Positions 1 to 11,500 of a stretch of 47,495 nucleotides of DNA are shown one piece after another (positions within the stretch are counted from its first letter, which is position 1; every line of letters starts with the position of its first letter). The translations under genes and the position numbers were made by a program. The stretch comes from Mnemiopsis leidyi. Taxonomy: Eukaryota; Ctenophora; Tentaculata; Lobata; Bolinopsidae. Under the pieces are notes generated by a model, which was not told where the DNA came from, made no database searches, and worked only from the letters and a program-made list of their open reading frames with translations. The stretch is taken from contig JH154184.1 in the NCBI GenBank assembly GCA_000226015.1, forward strand, positions 724,770 through 772,264, read 5' to 3'.

Positions 1-496
1 TTTTGTAGTATTTGAATAACCACTCCTACTTACTTCAGTAGTTTACTTCCCATGACTAGTTAACAGAGACGACACCCAAACAAACCTCCTGTCAACGGTG
101 CAGATACTGAGATCGTCTTATGTTTCGGTGTTAAAGAAGCAGTACGTCAAAACAGATATACGCCGACACTAAGACGGAGATGGCGCTCGTTGATTGGAGG
201 ACGGCGGTAAAGCAGACACCACGTGATCTTGGGTGCCAAGACCGGGAATCAAGACGACACTGGCAGAACTTTGATAGAGCTCACACGAGAGCGGATCTTA
301 TTTTGAATCTGACTTTTTGTATCCCTTTTTAGTAACCCTTTTTTATATAACTCTCTCACTTGTCCTACTGAATTCAAACTTACTAAAGTGAAAGTAAATC
401 AGTAAACACTTGAATTAATTAAGGTTATCGAAGTAAATAATACCGATAACCCCGACTAAAACACGCCCTCAAGGCTGCGGTGATATCTATATATAT

Positions 497-625
497 CATA
501 TGGTCGAGCATTATAATGGTCAAGTATATGGTTCCTGTGTCATATCATATGGTCGAGCATTATAATGGTCAAGTATATGGTTCCTGTGAACAAAGAACAA
601 GTATATGGTTCCTGTGAACAATGAA
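497..625. repeat. 49-bp tandem duplication
   Basis: A unit starting CATATGGTCGAGCATTATAA is repeated with a 49-bp period (starts at 497 and 546). A partial third copy of its second half (AAGTATATGGTTCCTGTG) follows near 599-617. The rest of 1-885 has no ORF I could support. It should contain later exons or introns of the DEG/ENaC gene, but I could not join one in phase. Confidence 0.85.
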
Positions 626-885
626 CACAAACCAAACTCACTGATATATATCATGGTAGGTTAGGTTTTTGTAGAGCTCGAATGGTTTCTCGCTCCAATT
701 CGCCAGAGGGTAGCCCCAAGGATTCGACACCACACTCCAAACGTGAGCTAGGTTTTCGTGCTGATCCATGTATGACTTGTTTACCTGAGTTTTGCATATT
801 AGCCATCATTATATCTAAATCTTATGTGTCATGTCGTCATACAGTGATTCAAGTGATATAATCCATTTAAACGACTCCACTCTAC

Positions 886-1651
886 CCATTCCGAAAATTA
901 ACTTTAAGCTTATGTTCTTGGAGTAGGGATTTGATTTTTCGATGTGCACGATGATATATTTTATCATCAAACTGGATTTTTGGAATAGAGCTGTCGTTCA
1001 AATCCTCAGACTTAACAATCATACTACAATTTTACTAAATAAGCTAGAGATTTGGTGTTTTGTACCTTGTTGAGGTTGCAAATAGAGATAGTGGGGAAAG
1101 GCATGGAGCCATTTTCTGATCTGTAGGTGGTTATTTGTGTTCGTACGGGCTTTTCTAAATACTTCCCCAAGCTTTGTGATACGTTGTAGATCGTGTACAT
1201 TATTGCACATGCCCAAACTGACAATTGGAATATTTGCATCAAAATTCCTAATTGAACGGTGCAACATTGCTATGCCCCGGCCTAGATTCTTAGTTCTTTC
1301 AGTGTTCTTTATTTTTAAGCACCGAAACGTTTGTACTCTCTCATTGGTATAGTTGAAAAAGTGGAGAATAATCCGGCTTACATAACGATCAAAATAGTCT
1401 CAAAATGCCCTTGAAACATTAAACTTGAAATAGATAAAAACTCGAAACAAAGGTTGGCTAGACGGGTTACCTCCTAGGTAGACCATGTAGAGACCCTTCT
1501 TGAAGGCTCGGAACATGGATTCTGCAAAATCCACGTCATCTTCCTCCTCTTCGCTCTCTGAAGTGGGACTGAAAGTTTTGTCGTCAGGATATGATTTATA
1601 GTTGAAATATTCAAACTTACAAATTTCATTTATTTTGCTGTCGACACTCAT
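886..1651 (-). CDS. DEG/ENaC (ASIC/HyNaC-like) sodium channel subunit, 5' part only
   Basis: This is the N-terminal part of a degenerin/epithelial sodium channel subunit, a trimeric cation channel with two membrane spans. Three exons join in phase: 1651-1471, 1247-1066 and 971-886. Exon 1 has an acidic cytoplasmic N-terminus (SESEEEEDDVDF) and then AFKKGLYMVYLGG at the place of the family HG gating motif; only the glycine is kept. Exon 2 carries the first membrane span (about ILMQIFQLSVWACAIMYTIY) and the family signature FPTISICNLNK. Exon 3 (FDDKIYHRAHRKIKS) opens the extracellular domain and ends at GG|GTAGAG. The finger, thumb and second membrane span must lie beyond the left edge. The ATG at 1651 sits 18 bases after an acceptor-like TTGTTATTTAG. 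The family call is strong; the exact subtype is not determined. Confidence 0.82.
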
Positions 1652-2151
1652 TTGTATGACAATTGGCAGCTAAATAACAATTATACGTTCTCAAGTTGCA
1701 AAGCGCCGTGTTCTACTATCTAATCCTGCTTTATGTATTGATTCTGATATATTGAATAGAAGCGGGTGGTTAATGGTAGTAAAGTCAGTATTGATGTACT
1801 GATTACGCATTTGACTCACAATAAGGTATCTGATAAACACTCTCTAAATCTGAAAACCATGTTTGATGGCTGTGTTACCCAAATTCATCTGACTTCTACC
1901 ATCACATGAAAACTTTGGTGATTGAAATTTACTAGAAACTTCGCTAATACTTTAGTCAAGTTAACTTAACAAATGGTGTTGAAATGATCCTCATGCAACT
2001 GAAAAATATGATTAAACGTGTCTGGCTAACCGACAAACAATTTAGAAAAGTTGTGATTCAGCTAAAAAGACATAGGGAAAGGATAAATACATTTAATAAT
2101 TTCTGAATCGACCATAACTTGTTATCCCAAAAGACCCTTCATAATGTAGTA

Positions 2152-2339
2152 CAGTAATACTTCTATTTACCGGGCCTCTCGGGGGAGAGGGAAAATGCCC
2201 GGTAAATCGAGGGACACAGTAGATAGAGGTACGGTAAATAGAGGTTTTTCTGTATTGAGAAATATCAGGGGAAGGCCGAGAAGACCCTTTAAATCGAGAG
2301 ACACGGTCAATAGAGGCACGGTAAATAGAGGTTTAACTG
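2152..2339. mobile_element. pogo/Tigger-like MITE, 188 bp
   Basis: A non-autonomous DNA transposon. The left end reads CAGTAATACTTCTATTTACC. The right end, read inverted, is CAGTTAAACCTCTATTTACC. A TA dinucleotide flanks each end (2150-2151 and 2340-2341), as expected for Tc1/mariner-superfamily insertion. Internal copies of the motif GGTAAATAGAGG repeat on the same strand. There is no transposase ORF. A shorter relative lies at 19940-20030. The CAGT start and CTCTATTTACCG-type ends match the pogo/Tigger style as I know it. Confidence 0.85.
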
Positions 2340-2557
2340 TTATATAATAGCATTGTTTAACACTTAAAATCCCTTCGGCAGTGCCGTGAGCACTGCAGGT
2401 CCGAACAAAAGCAACTAAGCAACCAGAACTTACGGAGCACAACTGCTTAGGTCATAGGAACGGAAGGTCACAATTAACAAAAGTCAGTCAAATTGGTAAT
2501 ATAGTCCCTATAAATACTCTTATCAAGTGTTATAGGTATGTATACACTTACTGTTGG

Positions 2558-2575
2558 ATATATATATATATATAT
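2558..2575. repeat. (AT)9 microsatellite
   Basis: Pure AT dinucleotide run. The surrounding DNA from 2340 to 3730 shows no coding exon I can support. Confidence 0.9.
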
Positions 2576-3729
2576 GGGCTTATTATCGACTAACAATGCT
2601 ATAATCGACTGCCCGTACGATGACTACATGACCACGAATTAGGTCAGTACCTGACAAATACGAGCACACACCAATACGAAACGTTTTGGCTAATGGTCGA
2701 CAAAGGCGCTCCTCAGAAAACTCCTAGCTCGGATTTTGACGTTTTCTCTTGGTTGCAAATTGAAAAACTTTCAGAATTTAAGATAAAGGAATGAGTAATA
2801 TCAAATACGACCTTCATGGTACATGCGAAAGTGACAATGTGAATTACTTCAATCTCGAACCTTTAAGTCGACTTAAAGATTCGAGATCGTTCAATGGCAA
2901 ATGGGATAAAAAGATAAATATTGGGTTCTATTAAATAATAATATAATTTTTGCTGATAAATTTCCGTCAACATAATAATGGCTACTCAGCAGCAAATTAG
3001 CACGACGATGCGGCTGTCAACAAAATTTTGGCAATTTTCACAAAAACCCATCAACGGCTTTTGTTTCACAATTTCAAAGTTATTTTTACTGATTTTGACC
3101 AAGTGTATGCAAATTGCTATGTGGTCTGAAACACGGTTGGAATCAGCAAGAATTTAAAAGGCTTCGCGGGAAAAGCAAGCGGCTCTAGCGTCGTAATGAA
3201 AATAAATTTAGCATAATAGGTGTCAATAAATTAGTCCAGTTCGCACATTGAAAAGTATCTCACGAAAATTTCAGCCATGTGTTTTTAATGACTTTGACGA
3301 GTCTGCGGCTGAGTGACCTGTCATTGGGTGAAAGACGAAGTTTCTGATAGAGTTCCGGGAAAATGATTGTTATTGTCTAATGTTAAACTCGGGCATGAGT
3401 CAATCTGACACGCACTAGCAAATTGAACAATGGACATACTGCCTAGTTTCAGACTATTGAGGCGTTAAAATGACAAAATTTACAAACGTTTTTTAAATGG
3501 TAGTGGTAAAAATGAATTTACAGTTTGTCAAACCGTCACGGAATATCCCTTGAAGTTGTTTGGCTTGACTTAGTAATGCCATTATTTTATTAGTATATTC
3601 TATTGTATTCATAATAGAATAATCGCATTAAGCGTTTACAGGTATAATGAAATAAATGGAAAATCTCTGTCATAGTCAGATTGGCTGGTATCACTTCTTT
3701 ATCGACTTCATTTCACTTATTTTCCTTAC

Positions 3730-3932
3730 TTATGATACTCGTAGCAGATCGGTAAAGTTAAGAGATGCTTCCCAAACTCTTTTCCAAACTCCTTGATGCT
3801 CGCAGGGAACTCGAGATTATGGTTCGTCGGACGAGAAGTTCTGGAGCTCGCACTTCCTACCGGGTCTTCTTCGGGCTGTGCTGGGTCCGTTGTCACGGTG
3901 ATCGGTCTGAGTGGTGAGGTCACATCTTCCAT
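3730..3932 (-). CDS. Candidate first coding exon of an unrecognised gene
   Basis: An open frame of 67 codons starts at ATG 3932, six bases after an acceptor-like TTTAACACAG, and ends at a strong donor (CATAA|GTAAGG, phase 2) one base before an in-frame stop. The product starts MEDVTSPLRPITVTTDPAQP and is rich in Pro, Thr, Ser and acidic residues. It then turns amphipathic (IKEFGKEFGKHLLTLPICYE). I do not recognise it. Downstream exons would lie between 1.7 and 3.7 kb on this strand and were not found. It could also be a chance ORF. Confidence 0.35.
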
Positions 3933-4703
3933 CTATATCTGTGTTAAAGTATAAATTGTAATCCAACAATCCATTATCGATTCTTAGATAATATAGAGAT
4001 ATTACCTGATGTAGATGCATATTTTACAGTTCACTAAGTCAACAATTAAAAACGGATTAGATAAGTATTGACCAACTACAGACTACCTACTAAGCTACTA
4101 AAACCCGTACAACATCGTACTACCATAGCATGTTTGGTTAAGTATATCAAGGCGTACATTGTGATGGAACAAGGAAAGAACTATGATATGCAGTTTATTG
4201 CGATGTTCCTTTAAATAGAGCTAATTAGTTTTCTTGCAGCCTCTAGGTGACCTAATTGAATAGCCCCTGATAGTTTGTAATTTCTGATACTACAATAGGT
4301 AGGCTGCAGGTATCTTTGTATGTTAGAAATTTCTAACTTCAATAAACGTGAAATCAAAAAAGGTCTGCGATCTTTTAGTGCCAAATTATATTTTCCCAGC
4401 CTAAAGCATTTTAAATTTAAGGTATTACAACCCAAAATTTCAAATAAACTTATCGTACTAATGATGACGTTTACCTGCAGCTGCATGTCACCTGATCTAC
4501 ACATGGTCTAGCACATACTCCAACACAGGGGAGCTGGGTGGGAGAACAATGCCATTACCTGATCCAGTACATCAGAATCAGGATGTTGATCTCTCATTCC
4601 CCTACCACACTTGGGCTCACTACCTATAGCTCTAACCCTCTTTGACTTCTTCAGTGTTCGAGTTTGCAATTGTTGGGAAATTGAAAGTTTATGAAACTTC
4701 AAT

Positions 4704-6231
4704 ATGGTAAACTTATTTAAGTATGATTCCAGTCTATTAATTATATAACCATCTTTTTGTCAGCTCATTTACATGTTAAAACCGATTTTTATTACAACCT
4801 GTCAAACACCACCCTGCATGCATATTGCACACTGACAATTTAATGATATCCAGTCAAACTAATACGTCCCATTAATTTCAGAGAGAGTGTATATCAGTAC
4901 ATTTGGGACAAGCCGGAGTCCAGATCGGTAACAACTGCTGGGAACTCTACTGTCTAGAACACGGTATCCACCCAGACGGACAGATGCCCTCTGATACCAC
5001 TATTGGTGGAGGGGATGACTCTTTCAACACCTTCTTCTGGGAAACCGGTTCCGGGAAACACGTCCCACGGGCCGTGTTCCTGGACCTAGAGCCGACTGTT
5101 GTTGACGAGGTCAGACTCGGGACGTACCGTCAGCTGTTCCATCCCGACCAGCTGATCAGCGGCAAGGAAGACGCTGCTAACAACTACGCTAGAGGACATT
5201 ACACAGTAGGCCGGGATAAGATCGAGGAGTGTGTTGACAAGGTGAGGAAGTTAGCTGACCAGTGTACTGGTCTGCAGGGGTTCCTAGTCTTCCACTCCTT
5301 CGGAGGGGGAACTGGCTCGGGATTCACTTCCTTGTTCCTGGACAGGCTTGCTGTGGACTATGGTAAAAAGAGTAAACTAGAATTTGCCATTTACCCCTCC
5401 CCCAAAGTGTCAACTTCTGTTGTAGAGCCTTACAACGCTATCTTAACAACTCACACCACCTTGGAAAACTCAGACTGTGCTTTCATGGCCGACAACGAAG
5501 CTGTCTACGATATTTGTAGGAGAAACCTCGACATCGAGAGACCATCATACACCAACTTGAACAGATTGATGGCACAGATCGTTTCCTCCATAACCGCATC
5601 TTTGAGGTTTGACGGAGCTCTGAACGTGGACTTAACAGAGTTCCAGACCAACCTGGTACCCTATCCCAGGATCCACTTCCCTCTGGTGACTTACTCTCCT
5701 GTCTTCTCTCCAGAGAAGGCTTACCACGAGCAACTCTCCGTGGATCAGATCACAGCAGCTTGTTTTGACCCCGCTAACCAGATGGTGAAATGTGATCCAC
5801 GACACGGCAAGTACATGGCCTGCTGTCTGCTCTACCGTGGTGATGTAGTCCCCAAGGACGTCAATGTGGCAATCAGCACCCTCAAGACAAAGAGAAATAT
5901 CCAGTTTGTAGACTGGTGTCCCACAGGGTTCAAGGTTGGGATCAACTACCAACCACCAGTAGCAGTGCCTGGCGGCGACCTGGCTCCTGTACTCAGGTCC
6001 GTCTGCATGCTCTCCAACACCACGGCTATCGGGGATGCTTGGGAACGTTTAGATCACAAGTTCGATCTAATGTACAGGAAAAGAGCCTTCGTGCACTGGT
6101 ATGTGGGTGAAGGGATGGAGGAGGGGGAGTTCTGTGAGGCGAGAGAGGATCTGGCTGCACTGGAGAGGGACTATCAGGAGGTCGGAGCAGAGTCCCCTGA
6201 AGATGATGACGATAACGTAAGCGAGTATTGA
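4704..6231 (+). CDS. Alpha-tubulin, divergent isotype without Lys40
   Basis: Complete alpha-tubulin, the GTP-binding subunit of microtubules. CDS is 4704-4706 joined to 4882-6231, giving 450 residues, the family's normal length. Exon 1 is only the ATG, followed by donor GTAAAC; exon 2 starts AGA GAG TGT (RECISVH) after TTTCAG. This intron position, between Met1 and Arg2, is also known from other animal alpha-tubulin genes. The nucleotide-binding GGGTGSG, the catalytic Glu254 loop ([15 protein letters not shown]) and the C-terminal Tyr are present. Residue 40 is Thr (MPSDTTIGG), not the acetylatable Lys. Other departures are Trp at 48 (FFWETG) and EECVDKVRK in helix H3. The tail [13 protein letters not shown] is Asp-rich rather than Glu-rich. 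This looks like a specialised, rather fast-evolving paralogue. No AATAAA was seen close behind the stop. Confidence 0.97.
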
Positions 6232-6402
6232 AACTTAAGAGGGACTGTTTGAGACTTTAGAGGAATTTTTTGGTCCTTTTTGTTATTCAGTGTTGATTTT
6301 GTGCTGTTTGATATGCCGATAATTACCCGTTATATGTTGAAAAATTCATGCATTGGCTTCAGAATTTCGATCGCTAGCTCATCCTTGTTGAAATGTTGGA
6401 CG

Positions 6403-6541
6403 TTATTCAAATAGATTTAAGTAATGCGATAATGTGGTATATTATTGGACTTTATTCAAATAGATTTAAGTAATGCGATAATGCGGTATATTATTGGACT
6501 TTATTCAAATAGATTTAAGTAATGCGATAATGCGGTATATT
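6403..6541. repeat. 49-bp tandem repeat, 2.8 copies
   Basis: Unit TTATTCAAATAGATTTAAGT and following bases, with copy starts at 6403, 6452 and 6501 and near-perfect identity. It lies 170 bp after the tubulin stop, in the 3' UTR or just beyond it. The near-identity points to recent duplication. Confidence 0.95.
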
Positions 6542-7766
6542 TGATGTGTGCCACTTATCGATGAACATCTGTTTCGTCAATTATGTTAACAATATTAACA
6601 ATATCACTTTAACAATATCTCTTTAGCATTATCAACAAACTGTATTGAGATTTAAGTCCATCATCTCTAATTTACAAAATGAATACGGTTCCTGGACCCC
6701 GTCTTACTGTGCATCTCAAAATATTTCTATATACACTAAACAGCATCTCACAATTATACAAATACTATAATAGCGATGTCTAAAATATTTCTATAAACAG
6801 CATCTAACAATTATACAAATACTATAACAATGTCTAGGATATTTCCGCCCTAACAAGAAGATATAGTCAACAATATAGCTAGCTATAGCTCACGCGAACA
6901 GTAATTCGATTATTTCAATTTTCTCCAAACTCAAGTGATTTCGGTGCGATGGACGGGTTTTTTCTAAATTAACGAATTTACAGTTTGACACTTCTCCAAG
7001 CCACAGTTTGATAATGATAATTGTGTCTTACAGAAGCAGTAAAACCAATATTAGGGCATCACTGACACTAGACACGGCGGACAGTTAATAAACTCTGCAA
7101 AACCAATCACAACGTGAGGAATCTGATCATTTTCTTGGAATAAGGTGCTAAGGAAATAAAAAAAACTTACTTTGTCTGGCTACTATAGGTTAAGAGTAAG
7201 ACTCTTGCAGTTTTATAACATTGTCACCACCAAATTGAGCATAAAATGACACCGTATAACCTGATCACGACAGGTATCCGTCGATAAATCAATTGATCCG
7301 CCGCGGGTCAGATCGGATCCCCATGACCAGCTGTTCACCACCACGGCCGCTGGTGGAATGCAAATGTATAGGATTCGCCAAAAATTTGGCCAATAAAATC
7401 CTCAGTCCGCTTTCGAATCTGCGAAAAATTCGCAGTGAATTTAATCCTCCGGACCGTGATGGACGTTATCGTATTAAATTCAGAGAAGTATCATGGTTAG
7501 GGTAATAGGGTTGGCTTTCAACCCAAGGTAAATTACTTCAGCTTAATATCTTTTTTAGGGTTTTAGATAGGTTAATGGTTGGGTCGAAGTACGTAATGCC
7601 CGTTGGTTTGTGAACTTAATAACTTTGAGCTGAGTGGCAAATTCCAAGTCAGCAAGTCTGACAAAATATATGTTGGGTTTTTTGCGGGCATGGGTGGACT
7701 TTTTAGTCGGACTGTCCGCCAATCAATGGCGGATTCTATTGTATTCGTATACGCAGCAAGCAAAGC

Positions 7767-7810
7767 GGTAAAGCCATGATACTCTGACGGTAAAGCCATG
7801 ATACTCTGAC
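7767..7810. repeat. 22-bp perfect tandem duplication
   Basis: GGTAAAGCCATGATACTCTG plus AC occurs twice in a row. It lies in the 1.9-kb spacer between alpha-tubulin and the Ig-array gene (6542-8468). In the rest of that spacer I see no gene. A short GC-rich imperfect palindrome (CCACCACGGCCGCTGGTGG) lies near 7338. Confidence 0.9.
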
Positions 7811-8468
7811 GAAGTTTCGGGGTACTGCACTATTGCGGCAGACGAAGTATTAGTCGCCATACTAGATATCGATAAACAGCCTGTCAAGTTAAATCAGCAG
7901 TATATAAATCCTACCCATCACATGAACTGCAGCTTGTGTTTCCTGCAGAAGTGAACGATTAAGTGCGTTGTTTTTACTACGATCTTCCTTGATACACGCT
8001 CAGCACTGTATATCGTAGTGTGGTATTTCGACAGTGTTATTTTATCGCGCTGCATCATGAACTTGCAGCTTGTTTGTTTAGAGCACACCATACCGGAAAA
8101 GCACGGCCAGAGCACCGATTGTTCTTTGCAGATCCAATACAAAAAGAGATATAGTTTTGAAATTTAGCGTGTTCCGTGATAACTTGATTTGCATACTTAT
8201 CTATAGTTATCTATTCCGCTTATATTTGTTTATTTTTAAACACAGTTTTGTTTTCATAGAAACTTCACGATCACATGAGTTATCGTTTGTCAGTCTTTGA
8301 GATTTTAAGCTAAAATAATTATATGTAATTCATTTGCTTCAGTATTATGCGTGCTCCTTCTGACAGATTAGATTCGCGTTTTCACGTAAAAATTATTTCT
8401 GTCCAATTTCTTCTTCAGCTGTTATAAAGCATCTCAAATACAAACAACAACTGTAAAAGTTTCAGGAC

Positions 8469-8541
8469 ATGGAAGCAAATCAGCGTGTCCTGATCCTCCT
8501 CGTGGTGATGGGCTTGTTATCAGGAACATTAGGCAGCCATC
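8469..8541 (+). other. Signal-peptide exon of the Ig-array receptor
   Basis: The ATG at 8469 has good context (GACATGG) and follows an acceptor-like GTTTCAG by three bases. The 24 codons encode a short polar start (MEANQR), a hydrophobic core and a small-residue cleavage region (SGTLGSH). The exon ends in phase 1 at C|GTACGT, matching all later domain borders. Confidence 0.9.
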
Positions 8542-11500
8542 GTACGTCTAACTCTTTAATCGTACACTTACAGGATTATTCAAAATTTGTCGAAGTTTGA
8601 TGGCATAAAGGTGTTATCAATACTGTGGAATATATTGGAATTAAGCGGACTCGAATATGTTACTAAATTTGTACACCATAAAACGTGTTTGACTTGGCTA
8701 TACAAAATTATCCCCTGAAAAAAAAACTGGAATAGCGTTCGTGCCTAATTGCTAATAGTCAATAAGCTCAATGAGTCAATCTTGTAGTAATTCGCTATTT
8801 TTCAACTTTAAAACTATTCCGTCCACAGAAGTAACTATCAGCCCCAGTTCAGCGAATATCCTGAACAATGCTGGACACACGATAACGGCGGTGTATGAGG
8901 ATATCACCTCTCCATACACGTCATTGACGTGGACAACTACACCTGTCACCACTGAGAGCCTGAGTAAGTCCAGTCCTATAGTCCAGACAATTGTTGGCGG
9001 AACCGATCGAGTCCGCCGAATACTACAAACTCTCACCCCACCCTCGCAGTTTGAATTAGCTAATCAAGGATACTTTATAGATATTTAATACCAAACTGGA
9101 TATAATCTCGTCAAGATCACAAAGTCAGACAAACAACTTTACAATAAAAACGTTTATCTCAAATCTACAGGTTTTACTACATTTGAGGACTCCAGCCAAA
9201 ATTCCGTCCTGACGCTGAGTAAGGAACAAGTGATAAAACTGAGCCAGGCCAGCGTGACTTACACTTTCACCTGTGAAATAGTGTTTGGCTCCAGCAATTG
9301 GAGAAGGTCGGACACCCAGGTCGTGACCATTTTTGATCCCGGTGAGTGGATTATCCAATTGTAGGCAATTGTATCAAAGTTTAATATATTTTTAGTTATC
9401 AAATTAAGTTATTATATTCACCTAAGAAGTTAATCTTGGTTATTCAAGCATCTTTTATTCCCAAAGTCTGTAAGTTTTTTAGTGAGTTCAAATTTGATAC
9501 CTTTAAATTTTATTAGTTTAAGGTCGGGCATACTCATACTTTACATGCGAGAAACTAAAAAAACCATCCTCAGCCGTGACAATGACACCAACAAAATCTG
9601 CTTACACAATGAAAGATCACGTTGTCGAATGTAAAATCTCCTCCATCCCATGGGCCCAGACCAACATTGAGTGGAGTCCGATAACTGGGACTGCTGGAGC
9701 CTATACCACTTCTACTGGTAGCTTCGACACCAGCGCTTACACCCAGACAGCAACTTTGACTATATCTGCTACTGAGTTAGGGAGGCTGAAGGGCGCGGGA
9801 GCTATACACACCTTCACTTGTAAAGTAACAATCGGTGATTCAGTTCATTCTGTGCAGCAGGAGTTAACTTTGTTTACTCCCAGTAAGTGATGACTGTTAT
9901 AAAATGCTTTAATCAGTAATGTAATTATGAAACTGAACTGCAAAGATTATATGATCAATTCGATTTAATCTTATTTAAGAATAGACGGACAGAAATATAA
10001 AAACAATTTTTTTAAAACAATTGTTATTTTATTGAACGTATCTTTATCTATGACGAGCAATCATTTTAAGATTTAGGACAGTTTTCACTGCACCTCTCAA
10101 AGTTCAGTGACCAGGTCGGGATAGTGGAGGATAGAAGTAGAACCTTCTCTTCCAGACTGCAAAAATTTCTAATCGTCTAACAAATTATAAGTTGAAAACA
10201 ACACTTAAAATCTAAATGAAAGCATTATCACCCTTTCCAGGTATCTCAGTAGCTCCAGCTATCGAAACCATCTTTACCTATAACGGTGGCCACACTATCA
10301 GTTGTGTCTTTAGCGATATTTTGGAGGCGATAACAGGAGTGACCTGGGCTCCTGCCACTCAGCAACAAGACTGGTATAGTCTTGAAGATGGCACTTATAG
10401 CTCCGCGACTAAGTCTCAGACATCAACTTTGTACATACATTCCTCAGTTGTAAGTTTTGTCTTTTATACTTGATTTCGTTAGCTTACTAGTACTTTAAAC
10501 ACATATTACACTATATTGATTTTACACTGAAGATGATGCATAACGCTAACAATCTGAATTATCGTTTTATTCTATTCCATCCGAGAAAGCTTTTCTTCAT
10601 TATCTTGACAAATTTTTTGTGATTGGTTCAGTAGTTTATTCAGCCCGAGAAAACTATCCTTTGTCAATCTTGACAAGAATTTTGTGACGGTTAGATAGTT
10701 TGATTTCTACCTCTTACCTTAGGCTTAACTTCAGCCGTATGTTGATGAAGGGGGTTTCACCCATCAAACAGGAGTACAAGCATTAAAGAACCAAGGAAGG
10801 ACGCACTTTTTCACATGCGCAGCTGCTCTTGATAATTTAATCTATAGTGCTCAAAAGACTTTACGCATATTCTCACCGTGTAAGCTTTTCTTTATTGTTT
10901 TCATCGTACTATTTTAGGATACCGCTTTTGGATATTCCCTTGTGGATTATATCTGTTCTGAGTTTTTCAAACTTTTTGACATGGTGATGAAAGATAATGT
11001 TATAGTATTGGTAAGATGTGAATATTAATTTTAATCTAAGCTTAAGCAAGTTATTTTATTTTCAGATGTGACAATACCCCAATCGAACCCGATTGTTTAC
11101 GCAGTAGATAGCCACGTGATCAAATGTGTAATCAGGGACACTCCAGAACCTGAAACTGAACATTTAAAGTGGATGGATTTGTCGGATGTAGCCTGGGAAT
11201 ATGGTATTGACACAGGAGAGGACACGTTCAGCGAGTACTACCAAACCTCCACCCTAACATTTACCAGTTCAGATTTGGAGACCTTGCATCGGTCCACTGC
11301 CAGCCAAACCTTTTCTTGTAAACTGACGACGGGAAACGATCGACGTATTGTATCCTCCGCTACTCAGACCTTCACGATTTACAAGCCGTGTGAGTAATGA
11401 TATTACATCTTAACGAAACAAATTAGTAAATTTGTAGACTACTACTTTCGAAGATTTGCAAACTTAAAGTAATTATTATAAATTATGGAAAACTACGTTC

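Noticed and set aside
786-810. Possible fourth exon of the DEG/ENaC gene ending NMQNS|GTAAAC
   Set aside because: No acceptor gives the phase 2 entry required after exon 3.
4211-4702. Antisense exon pair upstream of tubulin (SDVLDQ with donor, AIQLGHLEAARKLISSI with stop, ankyrin-like)
   Set aside because: The donor is phase 0 but the acceptor enters in phase 1, no linking exon is present, and the stretch overlaps the tubulin 5' UTR region.
5632-5952. 106-codon ORF on the minus strand inside tubulin
   Set aside because: Shadow of the conserved alpha-tubulin frame.
7293-8142. Several 70-75-codon ORFs between tubulin and the Ig-array gene
   Set aside because: No motif, no splice context, and start codons are poor or alternative.
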